Of a stretch of 64,000 bases of DNA, positions 19,471-30,489 are shown one piece after another. The notes beneath the pieces are model-generated. The model ran no database searches, was not told where the DNA came from, and saw only the letters and a list, made by a program, of their open reading frames with translations. Position 1 is the stretch's first letter. Each line of letters opens with the position of its first letter. The translations under genes were made by a program, and so were the position numbers. Source of the DNA: Platanthera guangdongensis (lineage: Eukaryota > Streptophyta > Magnoliopsida > Asparagales > Orchidaceae); NCBI GenBank assembly GCA_039583875.1, contig CM077151.1:118893519-118957518 (forward strand), read 5' to 3'.

Positions 19471-21117
19471 GAAATGGGTATAGTGAAATACCTAGGCTTG
19501 AATGCCAGGAACAGGATTGGTGAGACCGACCCGCGCCTTTGATATAGCCATGAGTACGCTGTACTCGGAGAAGGCAAGGCGATTTGAGCAACGGGGGGTG
19601 GAGGATCCGACCTGCGCTATGTCCGTCTGACGGGAGACCAAAAAGTGCGGTCTGTTGGAGCGCATAGCAAGAGTCTTCGGCCTGCGTGCCATGACACAAT
19701 GGGGGGCTACGGGCCATCCCGGTGTCCGAAGACTAACTCTGGCTGCACGCCATGGAGTAAATGCTCAAGAGATTTACCGTTGGGTGATAACCCTGATACG
19801 GTGGTGGGCAAGAGGTTGCCAGAACACCAAGAATGTGCCCTGAGTGCACGGACCGTTGGGCCGGGTGGCGAACGGTTGTGATGGTTTGTGTGCGTGAAAG
19901 CACCTTTTGATGATATAGCTTGCCATACTTGTGATATGATATGCCTGCAGGGAAAAATACCGCTGCCCCGAGAGAAGGGGTAGGGTCGTTATAATTTGGT
20001 CAGCTGAACGCTGACCGTTGCTTTTGTTTGCCACCGGTGGGTAGATTGTCCCTTTCCAGGTGCTGGAGAGCCGAGCGGGACGCATAGAGGTTGATGCTCC
20101 TGCTGGTGTTGCAGTTGCTGCTATTAGCCCTTGATGGGCCCGCGAACAGACTCTTACTGTGGTTGGTTCGTTGAGTCGATCGCCGCGGGCTTGCTCGGGT
20201 AGGCAAGTGCACCTATCGCAAGTAGTACTCGATATTCGGGGGAATACCGAGGTCGTATTGTTCTCGGGGTCGCGTTGACTATTCTTACTCCTCCGGGAGG
20301 ACTATTATTTTACTGAAAATAAGGTGGATTTTTTTACTTAATAAAAGGCGAAAAAGCAAAGGAGCGAAAAAACTGTTTAGAAAATATTCGATGAAGGGTT
20401 AACGCTCGGCATCGAATCGGATTAAGACTAAAATAATTTTTAATAATAAAAAGACTTAGTTTTCAAATTAATAATAAGACAACTTGGCCGTGGAGGTTCC
20501 ACAAATGTGAGCTCACCTAGCTATAGGGATATCGCTCACCTAAACGTTAAGACTATTCGACCGAACGTTAGTCCGACGAAGGATTCCTCTTAACGCCCGC
20601 TTTACGCTAAGAACCCCGCTATTGGGTGGGGGACCCAATCCGGTAGAATTACGCTAGTCCTCTCTCGAGGGTATGCACGCAACTCTATTTACCCAGGGGT
20701 GATCGGTCCATATGCACGGCCTCTCGGCTAGCTAGCATATGGACTACGGAAATAGGGCCCACACATCGATTATGTGGTCCTACGCGTCGTAAACCCGGGG
20801 TAAACCCTAAGTGCTTAAATTAAAATGAAAATGAAGAGCTTTAATTATTATAAATCATTTTAAATGTCCCAATGCTCTTCGATGCCGAGGCTAATAGCGA
20901 TTAGCCACACATCGGTATGGGGACGGCTTATAATTTAGTGAGGCGCGGGTTCGAAATTAAACACTAAACGTTTATAAGAAAGGGACAAAAGAAAAATAAC
21001 AACATTTAGAAAACTAAAAAGATTAGCTATAACAAGAACTCACGCACACTCCAAATTATAAATTAAACAAAAGCTAAGTTACACATAAAAGAAAATTGCA
21101 TATTCAAATTTGCGAGT

Positions 21118-21460
21118 CCCACTCAAACGAGTGGGGGCGGTAAATAAAGGCTGAAAATTGCAAGTCCTACTCAAACGAGTAGGACTGAAATGAAAGCGAG
21201 TCCTACTCAAATGAGTAGGAGAAAATAAATGCGATTACAGGGCTAAAAAGTCCGGCCATTTAACTCAAGTGAGTAGGCGGAAAAAATAAAGTAAAAATTG
21301 CAAGTCCTACTCAAACGAGTAGGACTGAAATAAAGTCCGGCCATTTAAACTCAAGTGAGTAGGCGGAAAAATAAAGAAAGAAAAATTACAAGTCCTACTC
21401 GAACGAGTAGGACTGAAAATGAAAACGATGCGCCATTTAACTCTTAACGAGTAGGCGGAA
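21118..21460. repeat. Short inverted repeats in R4 LTR (copy at 31471-31815)
   Basis: Units such as AGTCCTACTC, a short centre and GAGTAGGACT recur at irregular spacing, alternating with a variant ending in GAGTAGGCGG. Each unit is itself a near palindrome around CAAACG or CGAACG. They lie downstream of the TATA box, so they would be transcribed and could fold as small hairpins. Confidence 0.7.
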
Positions 21461-22520
21461 ATAAATGCACACGAACACACACACTCCAAATGAAATTCAA
21501 GAAAGCAATAAAATTATACACCTACACTCACACACTCTACATAATTTGAATCAAAGCATTAAAAGGAAGCATTAAAACAAAGCATGAAAATTTAACACCT
21601 ACACTCACACACTCTACATAATTTAAATCAAAGCATAAAAATTATACACCTACACTCACACACTCTACATGGAAATTTAAGAAGAACAAAAAGAAATTTA
21701 AGCTCATACACTCACACACACTAATAACAAAGAAAAATTAAAGTTACCTAAAAATGAAAATAACAAGATTTCTACTCCTAAAACTTACCCAAAACACATA
21801 AAAAGAACAAACAAAAATAATATGAGCAAAAAGTTTTACAAAATAAAGTCAAAATCAAAGGTGCTCAAAAATTAAAACTTTAACTTTTTCATGCTTAGGT
21901 TTTGCCAAAAATGAATAAAAAGAGAAAATTACAATTTTTGGAAGACTAAAGTTTTTCAAAGTAAATCAAAAATCAAAGTTTTTAGAAAATTAAAATACCA
22001 ACATTTTCATTCTTATGATGTTATGAAAGTGATAAAAAAGTGAAAAAGAACATGAAAAGAACAAAATAGGTTTTACAATCCTAAAAAAAAAACTAAGTAA
22101 AAAGAAAGAACAAATTCACTTTTTTAAATCTCTTTCAAAAAATCATAAGAATGAAATCAAAATCCTAAGCATGAAGATAAGTTAAGGGAAAAAAACAAGG
22201 AAAGTAAATACATTACACTCATACACACACACACACCTTTCCTAAGTGAAGAACAAGTGAAGAACAAAGAATAAAAAGGTGAAGGAAAAGTGGGCACAAG
22301 TGTTCATTCCAAAGCCATATATGAAGAGAAATTTTAACATTTTATTTGATCAAAATGAAACTATTACAAGCTATTACAAGTGCTAAAACTAAAACAAAAC
22401 AAGAAATGAAATAAAAAAGGGAGAAATCTCCTTACATAGCCTTGAAAATCACGGATGCAGCCCACAAAAATACACTAACTTGGCCCAAAAATCTGAACCC
22501 TTGGACCTTACAGAACTGGG

Positions 22521-23100
22521 CTATTTATAGGAAAAAATTTCTAAGTACACGCCCTCGGTCACGGGCGTGACATGGGGGCGTGACAGTACTATTCATGAAG
22601 GCGGCTGGCGATTGGACAGCAAAGTTGACTTCGGGCTGAGTTCGCAGCAGTCACGCCCCAGGTCACGGGCGTGACCTAGGGCGTGTCGGGGAGGTAGAAC
22701 CGGGCGCGGGTTGCGTCAAATGTCCTCGGCAGCGTCTTGTCGGGCCAGCTGGAAAGGTCACGCCCCATGTCACGGGCGTGACTATGGGCGTGACAGTCGG
22801 GGTCGACACTCGACGAATGTCGAGCGGAAAGTGTCGAGTCGAAATCGTTGAGCTGAAATTGGGTCACGCCCCAGGTCACGGGCGTGACACTGGGCGTGAC
22901 AGTTGGTGTCGACACTCGACGATCGTCGAGTGGAATTCGTCGAGAGGAGCGGACACGGGCTTGGGTCACGCCCCGTGTCGGGTGACACGGGCGTGTCGCC
23001 AGGCGTGTCAAGCCTTTTCTTCAGAAATTTTCCGATTTCACGGGAAATGCACAGTCACGGCTCGGTCACGGGCGTGACCCATGTGTCACGGGCGTGTACT
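22521..23100 (-). promoter_or_regulatory. R4 3' LTR promoter: U3 palindrome block and TATA box
   Basis: Palindromes of the form CACGCCCC, AGGTCACG, GG, CGTGACCT, GGGCGTG fill 22545-23100, with GTGTCGACACTCGACGA spacers near 22805 and 22910. Directly downstream on the minus strand is CCTATAAATAGCCC (TATA at 22530-22521), only about 15 bp past the last palindrome. The position immediately upstream of the core promoter suggests enhancer sites or a methylation target. Confidence 0.75.
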
Positions 23101-23272
23101 TCCCAATTTTTGGCAGATTTTGGAATTTTTCTGAAAATCAAAATAAAACAAGTTAGGAGAAAATTTACAAGAATAGGAACATTTTATTGAACAAAAATAA
23201 GTAAAAACGACGAAAATAAATGAAAATGACTAAATTAATGTGCATAAAAATACGCATATTTACAGTTCATCA

Positions 23273-25063
23273 AATACCCCCATACTTAGGCTTTTGCTAT
23301 TCCAGAGCAAAAGTTTGAGGTGAATCTATAAGGAATAAAAAAAACTCTAAGTTTTCGGCTATCGCTTAATTAATTATAAGAGAGATCGAAATAAATATAC
23401 GGGGTGTAAGAGTTAAGTCCTAAAATTATGTAGATGATTTAAATAGCGCAAAAGTTTTGGCCAAAAGACTTCTTGATGTAATCAAATAGAAGGCAACATT
23501 TGTAATGGTTAGGTTAACGAAAATAGTTTGGAATTATAAGAATTCTAGCTTATACGAGTGCTACCGGAAATAATACAATTTACTAATTATGCTCTCAAAA
23601 AGATTTTTGAATTGAATTCTAGAATCGTGTAATTGGCTAAGGGGGTAGTGTGGTTTATGAAGAGGGTTTTGATATTTGAGGTGAGGTAAGTTTTTTCTCG
23701 AACCTCCATTTTTTTTTCTTTTGGATTATTAGGAAAACGAAATCTTATTTTCCTAATATGATTTTTGTTTTTTCAACTTCATAATAATAAAAATTAACCC
23801 AATGTATATTTGCAGGAGTAATGAATTTTATCCTCTTACTCCCTATATAATCTTTTAAATTATTGGGTGCCTATGTTTACGGAACGAAATCTTGTTCCCA
23901 TTGACATAAGATCTTTTAAGGATAAAATTTTTCATGCCAAGTAGGTCATGAAAAGTGAGGGGAGAAAGGAAAACTAGATTGTAATCCTAAAAATTTTTGA
24001 GAGCAACCTTAATAATTTGTACGTTCCAATGTTTTTCAGAAAGCTAAAAGTAAGTATAATTGAATTCTATAGTCGTTATTTCCTAACATAATATACGTGC
24101 TCCTATTAATGAAAAATTAGAAGTAGTGCCTAAAACGAGTCCGCTAGTTTTAACAAAGCATAAAGAATTCTTTAAAACTTAACCCCGGCTATTTAAATGT
24201 TTCAATCGATAATTAACAAACGGGTAGTAAACAGAGAATTAATAGTATTCACATATAAATAAACTCAAAACAGAATTTTTGGATAGCAGAAAAGTTAAGT
24301 ATGGAATATTTAATTTATTTGTTGCAAAACATTTTTTTTGTTTTTTTATAGTTTTTTTGTAAACATTTTTTTGTGTTTTTCATTTATTATCTTTTTTTTT
24401 TTTTGTATTTTTGTTTTTCTCGATTTTTTTGTTTGAAAATTGTTTTGAACTATTATCTTTTTTTTTTGTATTTTTTAAGAGAATTTTCATAATATGTACA
24501 AAAATAAGGGAGAAAAAGAAAAATGTTTGTACAAGAATGAGGAAGGGGGAGAGAGAAAAAAAAAAATATTTACAAAGAGAAAAATTTTTTTTTGGATTTT
24601 TGTTTTTTTTTTTTAAAAAATTTTTTTTGTTTTTTGTTTTTTTTTTTTTCATTTAAAATTTTTTGTTTTTTCATTAAAAAAATTTTTTGTTTCATTTTAA
24701 GATGTTTTTTAAAATTTTTTTGTTTTTGTTTTGTTGTTATATGTATTTTTTTGTATTTTTCTTTTTGTTTTTGAGATGCAGAAAAAATTGAAGTGCAGAA
24801 AGTAAAGCACGAAAATACCCCCATACTTAAGTCCAACATTGTCCCCAATGTTGTATCGTAAGTATGCGGAACAGAAAAGAAAGACAATATGTACAAAGAA
24901 AAGAAAAGGAAGGGGGTAGAAGCTTCCCTGAAACGCGGTGGGGAAGGCCGATCAGAAACCCTGCGTTTATTAGAAAAAAATAACAAAGATAATAAGGAAA
25001 GTGCGAAAAAGATAAGCGAGGGATGCCTCCCAGGAGCGCTTTGTTTATAGTCGTGTAGCTTGA
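23273..25063 (-). other. R4 noncoding spacer with two hairpin-plus-polypurine sites
   Basis: No env-like gene is present between integrase and 3' LTR. Two copies of the plus-strand text AATACCCCCATACTTA occur, one touching the LTR (23274 on) and one at about 24816. On the element strand each is the purine tract AGTATGGGGGTATT, and each is preceded by a hairpin: CTTTTGCT with AGCAAAAG (23290-23312) and CAACATTG with CAATGTTG (24833-24853). Between them lies ordinary A/T-rich sequence and a tract at 24330-24775 that is almost pure T/G on the plus strand (A/C on the element strand). Lysine-rich frames there are artefacts. Confidence 0.75.
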
Positions 25064-28000
25064 CTATTTTGGCGGGTTTATAATGTGGAGGAAAGTTATG
25101 GTTTCGCTAAAACCGATCACTGGGTCGCCCGCGATGTAAGACTTTAACCGATGACCGTTTACTTTAAAAGAGCCTTTGTCCGGGTGGGAGACGAGTACGG
25201 TTCCATAAGGAAAAACTTCTTCAACTAAGAAGGGACCGGACCATCTAGATTTTAATTTACCTGGAAAAAGCCTAAGGCGTGAATTGTAAAGAAGGACAAG
25301 ATCGCCCGGAGAAAATAATTTTTGGGACTTGATTTTTCGATCGTGATATAACTTAGAGCGCTCCTTATAGAATTTATTGCTCTCGTAAGCGTTCGCACGC
25401 CATTCATCGAGCTCGTTTAGTTGCAGTTTTCTATTCTGAGCGGCTAAGTTGGAGTCGAGGTTTAAGAGTTTTAAAGCCCAAAGTGCGCGATGTTCTAATT
25501 CTACGGGTAAATGGCACGCTTTGCCGTAGACTAACCGGAACGGCGTACATCCAATAGCGGTTTTGTATGCCGTCCGATACGCCCACAACGCATCGTCGAG
25601 TTTAACGGACCAATCTTTCCTATTTAGCGAAACGGTTTTTTCTAAAATTCGCTTAATCTCTCGATTTACTACCTCGACTTGGCCACTTGTTTGCGGGTGG
25701 TAGGGGGTGGCAAGCTTGTGCGTGACTCCGTATTTAGCTAACGTCTTAGCCATAAGAGCGTTACAGAAATGCGTTCCCCTATCACTAACAATTGCGCGAG
25801 GCGTGCCGAAGCGAGAAAATAATTTTTTAAGAAATGTAACGACGACTCGCGCATCGTTGGTGGGGAGAGCTTGCGCTTCCGCCCACCTCGATACGTAGTC
25901 GACCGCCACTAAAATATACATATTTTTGAAAGACGGAGGTAGGGGGCCAACGAAATCTATGCCCCACAAATCGAAGACTTCGCATTCTAAAAACATGTTT
26001 TGGGGCATCTCGTCACGACGAGAGATGTTACCCGACCGCTGACAGCTATCGCATGCGCGCACAAAATTATGCGCGTCTTTGAAGAGAGTGGGCCAAAAGT
26101 AGCCCGCCTCTAGCGCCTTCCGAGCGGTCCGGTTGGCTTGATAATGCCCACCGGCTGGACCCTCGTGGCAGTGCTTAAGAATTTGCAAGCACTCCACACC
26201 CGCAACGCATCTTCGGACCGCTTGGTCCGCGCAGATACGAAAAAGAAATGGGTCCTCCCAAAAGAAATTTTTCAAGTCAGAAAAGAATTTCTTCTTTTGG
26301 TGACCGGAAAATTCTTTTGGAAGGACCCGCGCTACTAAAAAATTTGCAAAATCTGCGAACCAAGGCGAAGATGACGAAGATTTATTAATGGCAAGAAGGC
26401 GTTCCTCGGGGAATCTGTCATTTATTTCAGATTCGACGAGCGCTTCCGCACCCGGATTTTCTAAACGGGAGAGGTGGTCGGCCGCTAGATTTTCCGCTCC
26501 CCGCTTATCTCGGATCTCCAAATCAAACTCTTGTAGGAGGAGAATCCATCGAAGAAGGCGGGGCTTCGCATCATTTTTAGCTAATAAATATTTAAGCGCG
26601 GAGTGATCGGTAAAAACGATAACTTTAGATAGCGTTATATACGAGCGAAACTTATCGAAAGCGAAAACGACGGCTAAGAGTTCCTTTTCCGTTGTCGTGT
26701 AATTTACTTGTGCGGAAGTGAGCGTCTTGCTAGCGTAATAGAATAGGATGAAAATGTTTTTCTACGCGTTGGCCAAGAACGGCACCTAAGGCAATATCAC
26801 TAGCGTCGCACATTATTTCGAACGGAAGGGACCAATTAGGGGCCACTAATATTGGTGAAGAGATAAGTTTTTGTTTTATCAAATTAAAGGCGGACTCGCA
26901 TTCGCTACTAAAGATGAAGCGTGATTCCTTTTCCAAGAGGTGAGTTAGCGGCTTTGTTATTTTTGAAAAATCTTGAATAAAGCGTCGATAAAAGCCCGCA
27001 TGGCCTAAGAAACTCCTAATAGATTTTACGTTTGTTGGATGCGGAAGTTTTTCTATAATTTCTATCTTGGCCTTATCCACCTCTATCCCCTTAGACGAAA
27101 TCATATGGCCGAGGACCAAACCTCCTCGAACCATAAAGTTGCATTTTTCCCAATTTAAAACAAGGCTTGTGTCCTCGCACCGTTGAAGGACACGATCTAA
27201 ATTGTTAAGGCAATCGGGAAAAGAGCGTCCGAAAACAGAGAAGTCATCCATAAAGACTTCCATAATGTCTTCTACTAGCTCGCCAAAGATCGCTAGCATA
27301 CATCTTTGGAATGTAGCTGGCGCGTTGCAGAGTCCAAATGGCATTCTTCGATATGCGAAGGTGCCGAACGGGCAAGTAAAAGTTGTTTTCTCTTGATCAT
27401 CGGGGGAAATGGGGATTTGGAAAAACCCCGATAAACCATCAAGAAAACAATAATACGGATGACCGGATAAACGCTCTAGAATCTGGTCTAGAAATGGCAG
27501 AGGGAAATGGTCCTTGCGGGTGGCGTCGTTAAGTTTCCTATAGTCGATGCACACTCGCCAACCCGTAACAGTACGAGTTGGGACAAGCTCGTTATGCTCA
27601 TTCGCCACTACGGTAAGACCGCCCTTCTTGGGCACGACATGCACGGGACTAACCCATGCACTGTCCGAAATAGGGTAGATAATCCCCGCATCTAATAACT
27701 TAATGATTTCGGCTTTAACGACGTCTTTCATGTTTGGGTTAAGACGACGCTGCGGCTGTATCGTTTTGCGGCAATTATCGTTTAGGAAAATCTTATGGGT
27801 GCAAAAGGAGGGGCTAATCCCCTTTAGGTCAGAGATTTGCCACGCAATTGCGTGGCGATGTTTAAATAAAACTTCCAATAAATCGGAAGTCTCCGAATCA
27901 CTCAAGTCGAAGAAATGATAACGGGGAGCGTATCACCTTTTCCCAAAAAAGCGTACTTGAGCGAGGCGGGTAAGGGTTTGAGGTCTAGGATGGGCGGTTC

Positions 28001-29386
28001 TTCTAGGGAGGTTTTAATTCCTATGTCTTTCTTACCAATTGGTTCGAAAGGCAAGTCTATAGACGTATCCTCATCGCAGTTAAAATTTTCGAGCGCATAA
28101 ATATCGTCATTTAAAAATACGGACTCGAAAATGGGAGAAGAACGATCTCCGAAAAAAGTATCTAAAGAATAGCAGAAATCGTCGCTCGATGACAAATTGT
28201 CCATCGAGGGATTAATAGAGAAAGTAACCTGGTCATCGCCTACTCGGAGGAGAAGGCTACCATTACTAACATCTATTAGTGCGCGGGAGGTGGCGAGAAA
28301 AGGGCGACCGAGTATTATTGGTACCTCGGCGTCCTCCTCGATATCTAAGATGACGAAGTCTACCGGGAAGGTAAACTTGTCGACTCGGACAAGGACGTCC
28401 TCCACTACCCCGATAGGGAACTTAACCGAGCGATCCGCTAATTGGATGCGCATATTCGTAGGACTAGGAGTACCCAAACCTAAACGCGAAAAGAGCGAGA
28501 ACGGCATCAGATTAATGCTAGCCCCTAAATCAGCTAAGGCGTACTTTACTAATATATCGCCAAAAAGGCACGGGATGGAAAACCGTCCCGGGTCGTTTTG
28601 TTTTGCGGGCAATTTATTAGTAAGGGCCGCCGAGCAGACAGCGTTGAGAGATACATGCGAAATATCCTCTAATTTGCGTTTATTAGAAAGTAGTTCTTTT
28701 AAAAATTTCGCATATTTGGGCATTTGCGAGATAGCCTCGCAAAAAGGAACATTAATGTGAATTTGTTTTAATAATAAAATAAATTTTTCATATTGCGCGT
28801 CCTTACGCTCGTTTTCTAACTTATGCGGATACGGAAGAGCCTTGTTTAAAATAATTTTTTCTTTTATAATAGGTAAAGGTGGCGTGAGCGAAGAAAGGGG
28901 AAGAGGGGTCGGAGGTGAAATATGTACCTGAGGGTCGGTCCGTTTTGGATCGACCACCTCCTTTCCGCTACGGAGGGTTATAGCGTTGGCGTTCTCCCGC
29001 GGATTCGGCTCCGTGTTTCCCGGCAGTGCCCCGAGCGCGCGCTCGGACATCATCCTCGCCAGCTGTCCAACCTGTTGTTCGAGTGTTTTTAGCGATCCGG
29101 TGATGTTCCGGATATTTGACTCGTTGGACGCAATATACTTCGAAAAATTTTCCTCCATCGGGGAGGGTTTCGGAAGAGGAGGGGGAGGAAGAAATCCGGG
29201 CGCATAAGAAATAGGGGGGCGCTGAGCATTATTCGGGTTGCTCCACGAGAAGTTGGGGTGATTCCTCCAACCCGGATTATAGTTATTACTATAAGGGTTG
29301 TTGTTGGGGTTGAAGGGAGGACGACCCGAATTTCCCATGAAGTCCACGAACTCTTCAGCTACGCAGACGTTGGGGGAATAAAACAA
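25064..29386 (-). pseudogene. R4 pol: protease, RT, RNase H, integrase with frame changes
   Basis: Segments are 29386-27902 (gag tail and protease), 27905 to about 26748 (RT and start of RNase H) and about 26748-25064 (rest of RNase H and integrase). Frames change near 29370, 27910 and 26748. Family marks are clear: the Athila protease ADLGASINLMP, the RT motif GWRVCIDYRKLN, catalytic FMDD in EVFMDDFSVFG, RNase [11 protein letters not shown], and integrase with [32 protein letters not shown] and the E region. Each frame change looks like a small indel at a conserved spot, so this copy probably makes no full polyprotein. Sequencing error at single bases cannot be excluded. Confidence 0.85.
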
Positions 29387-30318
29387 GGCGGAGTGGAGGA
29401 GGCAGCAGACATCTCCGCCACCTGCTTTGTTAACCTTTCAACTTGAAGGGTCAAGAGAGCAGTGGCATCCACTTCAAAAAGACCAGCCGCCGGCTTTGGC
29501 CGTCCCCGCGGGACGTTCCATTGATAGGCGTTCATAGCCATCTCTTCGAATAAAGCCTGGGCGGCCTCGGGGGTTTTGTTGTTAAGCGTACCCCCGGCAG
29601 CCGCGTCAATCATTTGACGCGTCTGAAAATTCAGCCCATTATAAAAAATTTGAACTTGCAACCACGTTGGCAGCGCGTGGTGCGGGCAACGGCGGAGGAA
29701 TTCCTTAAATCGTTCCCAAGTCTCGTATAGAGACTCGGGATCGTTCTGCACAAACGAAGAAATGTCCGCCCGCAACTTTGCAGTTTTGGCGGGCGGAAAG
29801 TACTTCGTTAGGAACCGTTCCGTCAACTCAGCCCACGTGGTGATACATCCTCGCGGGAGGGCATTCAACCACGCCTTGGCTTTGGACTTAAGGGAAAAAG
29901 GAAATAAGCGCAAACGAATGGCGTCATCAGTGACGCCATTGATCTTGAAGGTGTCGCATATCTCCAAGAAATTGGACAAGTGGACATTCGGGTCCTCATC
30001 CGGCAGTCCATCGAACTGCACGGCGTTTTGGACCATTTGAATGACACTTGACTTTATTTCAAAATTATTATTGGCCACCGCAGGGCGAACAATACTCGAC
30101 CCTGAATCATCCAGGTTAGGCCGGGCGTAATAAGACATAGTACGCTCGGCCGCCGGGGGAAGGTTAGGGGCGGCCATAACTACAACAGTGGGTTCTCCGA
30201 TAGATTCCTCGGGATCTAAAGAAGGATTTCGGCGATGAGATCGGATACGCGCAAGAGAGCGTTCGATCTCAGGGTCGAAGTCTAAATCTTCAGACTCTGA
30301 GGGTTGTCCTCGGGTCAT
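29359..30318 (-). CDS. R4 Gag (capsid part)
   Basis: The ATG at 30318 starts MTRGQPSE; the open frame continues upstream only through a TTG. The product (319 aa) has the Athila gag core with FEIKSSVIQMVQNAVQFDG, DPNVHLSNFLEICDTFKI and the AELTERFLTKYFPP region. It stops at 29359, overlapping the next frame by 28 nt, where reading would have to slip by minus one. A programmed shift is conceivable, but no standard slippery heptamer is seen in the gag frame; a small deletion near a C5 run is simpler. The downstream frame holds the rest of Gag and protease. Confidence 0.8.
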   Translation of the reverse strand: MTRGQPSESEDLDFDPEIERSLARIRSHRRNPSLDPEESIGEPTVVVMAAPNLPPAAERTMSYYARPNLDDSGSSIVRPAVANNNFEIKSSVIQMVQNAVQFDGLPDEDPNVHLSNFLEICDTFKINGVTDDAIRLRLFPFSLKSKAKAWLNALPRGCITTWAELTERFLTKYFPPAKTAKLRADISSFVQNDPESLYETWERFKEFLRRCPHHALPTWLQVQIFYNGLNFQTRQMIDAAAGGTLNNKTPEAAQALFEEMAMNAYQWNVPRGRPKPAAGLFEVDATALLTLQVERLTKQVAEMSAASSTPPCFIPPTSA

Positions 30319-30465
30319 ACACCCAAACAAAAATAAAACAAAAATAAACTCTTTTTTGTTTGTTTTTTTTAAAATAAAGTTTTTAGTTAGTTTTTTTTTT
30401 GTTTTTTAGAAAATAAGTAAAATTAATAGACTCCGGAATTCGAAATAGCAACTCGAAAAGAGAAG

Positions 30466-30483
30466 TCCCCGGCAACGGCGCCA
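30466..30483 (-). other. R4 primer-binding site (tRNA-Asp type)
   Basis: The minus strand reads TGGCGCCGTTGCCGGGGA, 6 nt inside the 5' LTR end at 30490. This is the primer site typical of Athila elements, complementary to tRNA-Asp. Confidence 0.85.
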
Positions 30484-30489
30484 AAAACT

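Larger units (their letters stand above)
18004..20131 (+). repeat. R3 3' LTR, first part
   Basis: It starts TGTAACAGCCC directly after the polypurine tract. It carries the palindrome block at 18037-18606, a GA-rich microsatellite at about 18756-18790 and a 72-79 bp tandem repeat at 19201-19470. It is cut by R4: the last 5 bp, GCCCT (20127-20131), are duplicated at 33626-33630. Short open frames in it have no recognisable product. I saw no clear TATA box after the palindromes. Confidence 0.9.
20132..23272 (-). repeat. R4 3' LTR
   Basis: Nearly identical to 30490-33625. The U3 side is at the high-coordinate end. Features in transcription order are the palindrome block 23100-22545, a TATA box at 22530-22521, then a long A/T-rich noncoding part with (CACA)n patches and a set of GTCCTACTCnAACGAGTAGG-type inverted repeats (21118-21460). 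Small open frames repeated in both LTRs are not convincing genes. Confidence 0.93.

Noticed and set aside
24380..24986. Lysine-rich minus-strand frames and Phe-rich plus-strand frames
   Set aside because: Translations of the A-rich tract in R4; no complexity, no homologue.
29359..29386. Programmed minus-one frameshift between R4 Gag and protease
   Set aside because: No standard slippery heptamer in the gag frame, Athila elements usually have one gag-pol frame, and two further frame changes in pol argue for decay or error.
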